A stretch of 64,000 nt of DNA from the NCBI GenBank assembly GCA_044507065.1, contig JBIQJY010000007.1:34583-98582 (forward strand). The letters run 5' to 3'. Within the stretch, counting starts at the first letter, position 1. Each line of letters begins with the position of its first letter. The position numbers were made by a program, and so were the translations under genes. The DNA comes from SCN-69-37 sp044507065. Lineage in GTDB: Bacteria; Acidobacteriota; Vicinamibacteria; Vicinamibacterales; SCN-69-37. Shown piece by piece: positions 56,892-64,000 of the stretch. The notes beneath the pieces are model-generated. The model saw only the letters and a program-made list of their open reading frames with translations, had not been told where the DNA came from and made no database searches.

Positions 56892-57800
56892 ATGAAACGG
56901 ATGATCACGGTGTGGCTGTCCGGAGTGGTGGCGTGCACGGCGTTGTGGGTCACGGCGATCGGCGCCGCGATCCCCGCGCCACAGGCGACAGTCCCGCTGA
57001 CCGTCATCAGCTACAACATCCGCTACGAGAATTCGGGCGACGGCGAGAACACCTGGACCAACAGGCGCGACGCGATGGTCGCCTGGCTCAACACGCAGGC
57101 CGCTGACATCATCGGCCTGCAGGAGGTGCTGCCGCAGCAGCGGGCATATCTTGCGACAGGCCTCCCGGATTACGCGTGGTACGGCGTCGGCCGCGACAAC
57201 GACCGGGACGAAGGCGAGGGCACGCCAATCTTCTATCGGCGCGACAGATTCGACCTCGTCGACAAGGCGACATTCTGGCTGTCGACCACGCCCGAGGCAG
57301 CCGGCAGCAAGGGCTGGGACGCTGCGCTGCCGCGCGTGGCCTCCTGGGTGAAACTGCGCGATCGGCGGTCGGGCAGCGAGCTTGTCGCGATCAACACGCA
57401 CTTCGATCATCGCGGTCCCGAGGCGCGACTCGAGAGCGGGCACCTTCTGACGCGCAGGATCGACGAGATCGCGACGGTGGATGGCCGGCGGCTGCCCGTC
57501 GTGCTCACCGGGGACTTCAACAGCCGGCCCGACCAGCCGCCCTACGCGGCCATTGTCTCGGCCGCGCCGACGCTGCGCCTGATCGATGCGCAGCACGTGA
57601 GCCGTACGCCGCACACCGGCGGCGACTCCACATCGAACGGATTCAAGGCCATCAATCCGGGAGCGAAAATCGACTATGTTTTCGTGCGCGACGTGGCGGC
57701 CGTGGCCAGCCACCGCATCGAGGACCCGCGCGTGGACGGCCGGTTCGTCTCCGATCACCAGCCAATTGTGGCTGTCATCGAGATCGCCGCCGGCCGCTAG
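56892..57800 (+). CDS. Secreted endonuclease/exonuclease/phosphatase-family protein
   Basis: 302 aa. Signal peptide to about Ala30, then the EEP fold: VISYNIRYENSGDG (Asn), IIGLQEVLPQQ (catalytic Glu), NTHFDHRGPEARLESGHLL (His and Asp), VVLTGDFNSRPDQP (Asp and Asn), DYVFVRDV and SDHQPIVAVI (last Asp-His). All metal and catalytic residues are present. Family members hydrolyse phosphodiester or phosphomonoester bonds in nucleic acids, lipids or inositol phosphates. GGAGG 5 nt before the ATG fixes the start. Divergent from the metalloprotease. Confidence 0.87.
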   Translation: MKRMITVWLSGVVACTALWVTAIGAAIPAPQATVPLTVISYNIRYENSGDGENTWTNRRDAMVAWLNTQAADIIGLQEVLPQQRAYLATGLPDYAWYGVGRDNDRDEGEGTPIFYRRDRFDLVDKATFWLSTTPEAAGSKGWDAALPRVASWVKLRDRRSGSELVAINTHFDHRGPEARLESGHLLTRRIDEIATVDGRRLPVVLTGDFNSRPDQPPYAAIVSAAPTLRLIDAQHVSRTPHTGGDSTSNGFKAINPGAKIDYVFVRDVAAVASHRIEDPRVDGRFVSDHQPIVAVIEIAAGR

Positions 57801-57836
57801 CTGCTCCACCGGGCGCGCCGTCGTCGGCCCGACGCA

Positions 57837-58445
57837 TCAGCGGCTTCGTTCGGGCACGATCGTCTCCCCCCGCGCGAGCATCGCGACGAGCGTCTCGATC
57901 TTGCGCGCGCGTCCGGCCGGGGTCTTCATGCTGTTGGTGCGGAACGCCAGCGCGAACAGGTTCGCACGTCCGAGCGTACCGAATGTCTTCAGCGCACGCG
58001 GGTCCGCCTCGATGGCGGCGCGCAGATCGTCCGGGATTGTCGCCGCGCTTGCGCTGCGGATGGGGGCGTAGGCGGCGGCCCAGCGACCGTCCCGCTTCGC
58101 GAGGTCGACCTGTCGCTGGCCGTGCGGCGTCATGCGCCCGGCGCGGGTCAGTCGCGCGACATTGGCCTGGTTGACCTGGCTCCAGATGCTCTTCGGTGTC
58201 CGAGGCGTATAACGCTGAAGGAACGACGCCTCATCGAAGGACTTGCGGATTCCGTCGATCCATCCCCAGCAGAGCGCCACGTCCAGCGCCTGCGCCGCCG
58301 TTATCGACGGCAGGCCCGAACCCTTCTTGTGGATCTTCAGCCAGAGTTCCGGCTCGCGATCGTGATGGGCGGCCATCCACTTCTCGAAAGCCGCTTCGGT
58401 GCGGAAGGCACGGATTCTGGCAGGGTTCGGCACGACGGGCGCCAT
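57837..58445 (-). CDS. YdeI/OmpD-associated family protein
   Basis: 202 aa. AFRTEAAFEKWMAAHHDREPELWLKIHKKGSGLPSITAAQALDVALCWGWIDGIRKSFDEASFLQRYTPRTPKSIWSQVN is the conserved core of this soluble family, followed by the basic C-terminal domain GTLGRANLFALAFRTNSMKTPAGRARKIETLVAMLARGE. Named for E. coli YdeI, linked to peptide resistance; the molecular role is unknown. The ATG at the 5' end is the only reasonable start. Convergent with the phosphatase gene. Confidence 0.85.
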   Translation of the reverse strand: MAPVVPNPARIRAFRTEAAFEKWMAAHHDREPELWLKIHKKGSGLPSITAAQALDVALCWGWIDGIRKSFDEASFLQRYTPRTPKSIWSQVNQANVARLTRAGRMTPHGQRQVDLAKRDGRWAAAYAPIRSASAATIPDDLRAAIEADPRALKTFGTLGRANLFALAFRTNSMKTPAGRARKIETLVAMLARGETIVPERSR

Positions 58446-58544
58446 GGGAGGCCATTGTAGTGCCGACTGACCCTACGGGCCGTGTGGCTGCAGCCGCCCT
58501 GCCCCCCACCAGACCGAATCCCATATAGGATCGGGCCGCCGTCC

Positions 58545-60509
58545 ATGCGCGCGTTCGCCTGTCTGACCATCGCCCTGTTCTGTCTCGTCGTGCCGACGAT
58601 CGCGCGGCAGGACGCCCCTCGATCGCCACGCAATGCGAACTACGTATTGTCGGCGCGGCTCGACCCGGCGGCGCGCACCATCGTCGGCGAAGGACGCCTC
58701 ACCTGGCGAAACACCACGACAGTGCCGGCCTCCGAACTTCGGCTGCACCTCTACTGGAACGCGTGGCGCGACACCGATTCTACGTGGATGCGCGGCCGGC
58801 AGCGCGCCGGCGACACGACGGTCCGGCACAGGCCCGCTACCGACCGCGGCGCCATCGAACTGACGGGCCTTCGCATCCTGACGCCCGCCGGCCCGGCCGA
58901 CGTGCTCGATCGCATCGAGTTCATCGCACCCGACGACGGCAACACGGCTGACCGCACGCTCGTGTCCGTCCCGCTCGATTCGCCCATTCCATCGGCGCAC
59001 GACGTACAGATCGCGTTCACGTGGACGGCGGCCATCCCGCGCACCTACGACCGGACCGGCGTGCTCGACGACGATTTCTTCATCGCCCAGTGGTTCCCCA
59101 AGATTGGCGTGCTGCAGGACGACGGCTGGCACGCCGCGCAGTTCCACGCGCACACGGAGTTCTTTGCCGACTTCGGCACCTACGACGTCAGCCTGACCGT
59201 CCCGACCGGGTGGATCGTCGGTGCCACCGGGCTCGAGGCCTCGAAGGTCGACCACGACGATGGCACCAGCACGCATCGCTACCTGGCCACCGACGTCCAC
59301 GACTTCGCGTGGGCGACGAGCCCGGAGTTCATCGAGCACCGCGCACGATTCGAGGCGCCCGATCTGACATCAGTCGACCTGCGCCTGCTGCTTCGACCCG
59401 ATCATGCCGGACAGGCCGACAGGCACATCGCGGCCGCCCGCGAGGCCCTGCGTCACCTGGGACGACGCCTCGGTCCGTTTCCGTGGCCGAACCTGACGAT
59501 TGTCGACCCGCCCACGCGCGTCAATCCACGCGCGCAGGGCGGCCCGATTGGCGCCATGGAGTATCCGACGCTCATCGCCGCGGGCACGACGTGGGCCGAC
59601 CGGTGGGCGGACGATCTGCTCGAGGCCAACATCGCGCACGAGGTCGGCCACCAGTATTTCCAGTCCGTCGTGGCCACCGACGAAACAACCGACGCGTGGA
59701 TCGACGAGGGGCTGGCCACCTTCCTGACGGCGCAGATTCTCGACGAGGCGTTTCCCGGGCGATTCGTCGTCGTCGACCGCTACTTCGGCGGACTCGTCAC
59801 CTGGCGCAATCGCGACATCCCCTGGACGCGTCTGCACCAGGGCCTGGCGCTCGACGCCTATCGCAGCACGCCCGGTTGGGACGCACCGATGACGCCCGCG
59901 TGGCGGCACATTCCCCGCACGTCTGCCAACACGGTCTACGCACGGACGTCGCTGGCCCTCGAATCGCTCAATCGGCTGATTGGTACCGACACGATGACGA
60001 GCGCGCTGGCCACGTTCTACGCGCGCGGGGCGTTCCGTCATCCGACGGCCGAGGAGTTCATCGCCATCACCAGCAGCATGGCCGGGCGAGACCTCGACTG
60101 GTTCTTCGACGCGACACTGCGCCGGTCCGGCACGTTCGATTACGCAGTCGGCGAGGTGACGGGCGTTCGCGCGAGCCACTCGTCCGACGTCGAGAGCACC
60201 GTCATGGTCCAGCGACTCGCCGAGGGCGTGTTCCCCGTCGAGGTCCGCGTGACGTTCGAAGACGGCAGCGTCGTGCTCGAGCGCTGGCACGATGAGGCGC
60301 GGACTGGCTGGCAGGTATTCACCTACAATCGACCCGCGCCAGTCACCCGCGTCGAGGTCGATCCGGACCGCGTGCTCGTGCTGGACGCGAATCGCACGAA
60401 CAACACGTGGACGTCCGCACCGCGGGCCGACCGTGCAGCCGACAAGTGGACGCGCCGCTGGATGACCTGGGCGCAGCACCTGCTCCTGACCTATGCCTTC
60501 TTCGCCTGA
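58545..60509 (+). CDS. M1-family metallopeptidase
   Basis: 654 aa. Signal peptide MRAFACLTIALFCLVVPTIARQ, an N-terminal beta domain (NYVLSARLDPAARTIVGEGRLTWRN), GAMEYP in place of the GAMEN loop, and the zinc site HEVGHQYFQ (His365, Glu366, His369) with Glu388 in DEGLATF 18 residues after the second His, the HExxHx18E signature. The family removes N-terminal amino acids or, as leukotriene hydrolase relatives, has other actions. The frame starts 63 nt earlier; the ATG at 58545 gives the signal peptide. Periplasmic or extracellular. Confidence 0.92.
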   Translation: MRAFACLTIALFCLVVPTIARQDAPRSPRNANYVLSARLDPAARTIVGEGRLTWRNTTTVPASELRLHLYWNAWRDTDSTWMRGRQRAGDTTVRHRPATDRGAIELTGLRILTPAGPADVLDRIEFIAPDDGNTADRTLVSVPLDSPIPSAHDVQIAFTWTAAIPRTYDRTGVLDDDFFIAQWFPKIGVLQDDGWHAAQFHAHTEFFADFGTYDVSLTVPTGWIVGATGLEASKVDHDDGTSTHRYLATDVHDFAWATSPEFIEHRARFEAPDLTSVDLRLLLRPDHAGQADRHIAAAREALRHLGRRLGPFPWPNLTIVDPPTRVNPRAQGGPIGAMEYPTLIAAGTTWADRWADDLLEANIAHEVGHQYFQSVVATDETTDAWIDEGLATFLTAQILDEAFPGRFVVVDRYFGGLVTWRNRDIPWTRLHQGLALDAYRSTPGWDAPMTPAWRHIPRTSANTVYARTSLALESLNRLIGTDTMTSALATFYARGAFRHPTAEEFIAITSSMAGRDLDWFFDATLRRSGTFDYAVGEVTGVRASHSSDVESTVMVQRLAEGVFPVEVRVTFEDGSVVLERWHDEARTGWQVFTYNRPAPVTRVEVDPDRVLVLDANRTNNTWTSAPRADRAADKWTRRWMTWAQHLLLTYAFFA

Positions 60510-61548
60510 CCGCACGCCGCCGACCCGCCCGCGCGCGACCGTCCTCGGTGCCTACCTCGAGGGATGGCGCCGCACGCTGCGCGCGCCGGGTGTGACGTTC
60601 GGCCTGTGGGCGCTGACCATCGTCGTTGCGGCCCCACTCGCCTTCCTGCTGCACGGGGCGATCGCGGCGCATCTCGGTTCGAGTGCGATGGCCGAACAGG
60701 TGCTCGACGGCTGGAACCAGGATTGGGCCGGCGAGTTCGCATCGAGCGCCGACGGCGTGTCGGCGACGTTCACCCGCGAGATTCTCGGTGCCGCGGGAAT
60801 GGTGGCGACGCTCAGCCGGGTGTTCGACGGCATGCCGCCCCCGGCTCCGCTGCTCGGCGCCCTGGCCCTGTTCCTCCTCACATCGGTGTTCCTGTCGGGC
60901 GGCATCGTCGACCGACTCGCGCGCGCCCGACCCGTCGGATTCGCCGCGTTCCTCGGCTTGTGCGGCGGGTACTTCTTCCGGCTGCTGCGGCTGGCCGCCG
61001 GTGCCGGTGCCGTGTACTGGCTGCTCTTCCGCACGGTGCATCCGTGGTTGTTCGGCGAGGGCGGAGCGTTCGATCTCGCCACGCGCGACGTCTCGAACGA
61101 ACCCCAGGCACTGGCAGTCCGCGCCGCACTCTATGTCGTGTTCGCCCTGCTGCTCGGCCTGGTCAGCCTGGCCGTCGATTTCACGAGGGTCCGGATCGTC
61201 GTCGAAGACCGGCGGAGCGTGCTGGCTGCGCTGGCGGCCGCCCTGCGGTTCATCCGGCGTCGATTCTGGCGGTGCACGGGGCTCTACATGCTGAATCTTG
61301 GCGGACAGGTCATCCTCGCCCGCCTCTGGCTGCAGCTGGCCGTGGGGGCCGACGGACCCGATCTGGCCGCGCTTCTGGTCGCCCAGATCTACCTTGTCGC
61401 CCGAATCTGGGCCCGGATGGCCTTTCTCGGGTCCGAGGCCGTGTTCTACCAGGGCGAACTGGCCCATGCGGCTTACACCGCGGCCCCGGTGCCCCGCTGG
61501 CCGGACTCGCCGTCGGTCGAGGCCATCGGCAACCTGCGCCGCGGGTGA
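60493..61548 (+). CDS. Polytopic membrane protein of unknown function
   Basis: 351 aa with about six membrane segments (TFGLWALTIVVAAPLAFLL, LLGALALFLLTSVFLSGGIV, FFRLLRLAAGAGAVYWLL, LAVRAALYVVFALLLGLVSLAV and others). Basic residues lie between helices (RRFWRCTG). Not recognised. It overlaps the end of the M1 peptidase by 17 nt and so is translated with it, perhaps as its membrane partner or transporter. Confidence 0.65.
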   Translation: MPSSPDRTPPTRPRATVLGAYLEGWRRTLRAPGVTFGLWALTIVVAAPLAFLLHGAIAAHLGSSAMAEQVLDGWNQDWAGEFASSADGVSATFTREILGAAGMVATLSRVFDGMPPPAPLLGALALFLLTSVFLSGGIVDRLARARPVGFAAFLGLCGGYFFRLLRLAAGAGAVYWLLFRTVHPWLFGEGGAFDLATRDVSNEPQALAVRAALYVVFALLLGLVSLAVDFTRVRIVVEDRRSVLAALAAALRFIRRRFWRCTGLYMLNLGGQVILARLWLQLAVGADGPDLAALLVAQIYLVARIWARMAFLGSEAVFYQGELAHAAYTAAPVPRWPDSPSVEAIGNLRRG

Positions 61549-61634
61549 GCGGGCGCCTTCGGGCGCGACGCGGTAGAATTATTGGATCGATCGACGGGTC
61601 GCGGCCCGACCCTCGCCATCCAGAGCGCAGACAC

Positions 61635-62024
61635 GTGACCACTACCATCGACCGACAGTTCGTCGATACGGACAACGAGGCCGGCCCGGCATCACCGGGA
61701 GATCTCGACCTCCGGGCGTTGGTGACGTTCCGCCGGGATCACGAGGGCGATGCGAAACAGCGGCAGGTGATGGTCCGCGTCGACGATGCGCCGGACGTTT
61801 CGCTGATGTACGGCGATCGCATCACGGTGGAAGTTCCGCCGGGCAGCCACGTACTGAAGGCCAACAACACGCTCTTCTGGAAGCGCGTGCCCTTCGCGAT
61901 CGAAGCGGGCGAGCACCTCGAGTTCGTGCTCGTCAACCGGCCCGGGCGACTGACGCTCGGCTTCCTTGCGCTCATCGGCGTCGCACCGCTCTATCTCGAC
62001 ATCGAGCAGCGCAGCGTGCGGTGA
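61635..62024 (+). CDS. Small PEGA-like domain protein of unknown function
   Basis: 129 aa. A polar N-terminal 30 residues, then VMVRVDDAPDVSLMYGDRITVEVPPGSHVLKANNTLFWKRVPFAIEAGEHLEFVLVNRPG, which looks like a beta-sandwich similar to PEGA or DUF2846 domains. A hydrophobic C-terminal stretch (LTLGFLALIGVAPLYLDI) may anchor it. Start GTG at 61635; TAGAAT at 61574-61579 could be its -10. Function unknown. Confidence 0.55.
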   Translation: MTTTIDRQFVDTDNEAGPASPGDLDLRALVTFRRDHEGDAKQRQVMVRVDDAPDVSLMYGDRITVEVPPGSHVLKANNTLFWKRVPFAIEAGEHLEFVLVNRPGRLTLGFLALIGVAPLYLDIEQRSVR

Positions 62025-62109
62025 TCGCCCGTCAGACACTCGAACCCGGGGGCCGGCAGTCGTCCGAAACGGACAGGCCGGCGTCCACAACAGGAATTCA
62101 GAACCGATC

Positions 62110-63872
<1,763 letters not shown>

Positions 63873-64000
63873 GTTCGGGTGGTGCGGTGGGTGCGGGAGG
63901 TGCGGTAGGAAGGTACGGTTGGTGCGGTGGGGGCGTTGGGTGCGGTAGGAAGGTACGGTCGGGGCGGGGGGTTCGATAGGCGGGTGCACCTACCGCACCC
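63873..64000. repeat. GT-rich minisatellite-like repeat
   Basis: Starts right after the ybiT stop. TGCGGTAGGAAGGTACGGT occurs at 63901-63919 and 63940-63958, 39 bp apart, among GGTGCGGTGG-type blocks. The last bases, GGTGC and GCACC around ACCTACC, form a small hairpin. Similar in composition to the insertion at 33810-33872. The element continues beyond the window. Confidence 0.8.

Overview
The window is high-GC, gene-dense bacterial DNA with short intergenic spaces, frequent ATGA/GTGA start-stop overlaps and five runs of exactly 100 N (scaffold gaps). It is most likely a metagenome-derived or draft scaffold of an Acidobacteriota genome, probably of the Vicinamibacteria type. This is inferred from a pair of secreted VWFA-domain proteins of the kind abundant in Acidobacteria, an alpha/beta-fused 2-oxoacid dehydrogenase E1, a CobA-HemD fusion, and many GT-C membrane proteins. 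No rRNA, tRNA, CRISPR array, transposase or phage gene was recognised.

Layout. (1) 1-2318, minus strand: the start of a division/cell-wall (dcw) cluster, mraZ-rsmH-ftsL-ftsI (ftsI runs off the edge), with a clear sigma70 promoter and three 10-bp-spaced MraZ-type operator repeats. (2) 2518-34892, mostly plus strand: a large surface-glycan island with three GT4, four GT2 and one GT9 glycosyltransferase, one GT-B-like glycosyltransferase, six large polytopic membrane proteins that look like GT-C transferases, a DegT/DnrJ sugar aminotransferase, an NAD-dependent sugar epimerase, two methyltransferases, a GNAT, a NodB-like deacetylase and three radical-SAM enzymes. (3) 34931-42846: yqeY, a strong terminator, murJ, a rhomboid protease, a cupin, a fused E1 dehydrogenase, an aspartate-type aminotransferase and an exported NAD(P)-binding protein. 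(4) 42953-47557: an ECF sigma factor, a membrane anti-sigma-like protein and a secreted Pro-rich protein, divergent from a hybrid histidine kinase whose two receiver domains both carry Asn at the phospho-acceptor position. (5) 47627-51991: typA, then an ATP synthase operon holding only Fo genes (atpZ-atpI-atpB-atpE-atpF) and closed by a hairpin. (6) 52122-63872: two VWFA proteins, CobA-HemD, a secreted zinc metalloprotease, an endonuclease/phosphatase-fold protein, a YdeI-like protein, an M1 peptidase, two uncharacterised proteins and a YbiT-type ABC-F ATPase.

How the genes may work together. In the glycan island the GT2 enzymes resemble polyprenyl-phosphate sugar synthases, whose products are the donors used by periplasm-facing GT-C enzymes. 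The GT4/GT9/GT-B enzymes would build the cytoplasmic part of a glycan. The epimerase, aminotransferase, acetyltransferase, methyltransferases, deacetylase and radical-SAM enzymes would supply or modify unusual sugars. MurJ and the adjacent dcw genes are ordinary envelope genes. No polymer, flippase or ligase with a known final product is present, so the product is unknown.

Regulation. Seven genes have a -10-like hexamer, six of them TANNNT, ending 6-7 nt before the start codon with no Shine-Dalgarno, which suggests leaderless mRNAs. A dispersed palindrome (CGCACGGGCT/AGCCCGTGCG) sits at the 3' ends of several genes and supplies the stop codon of two of them. Two of the five N gaps are flanked by identical 55-bp copies, so they look like unmerged assembly overlaps. 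Collapsing one restores an intact ybiT. No gene-free stretch exceeds 300 bases.
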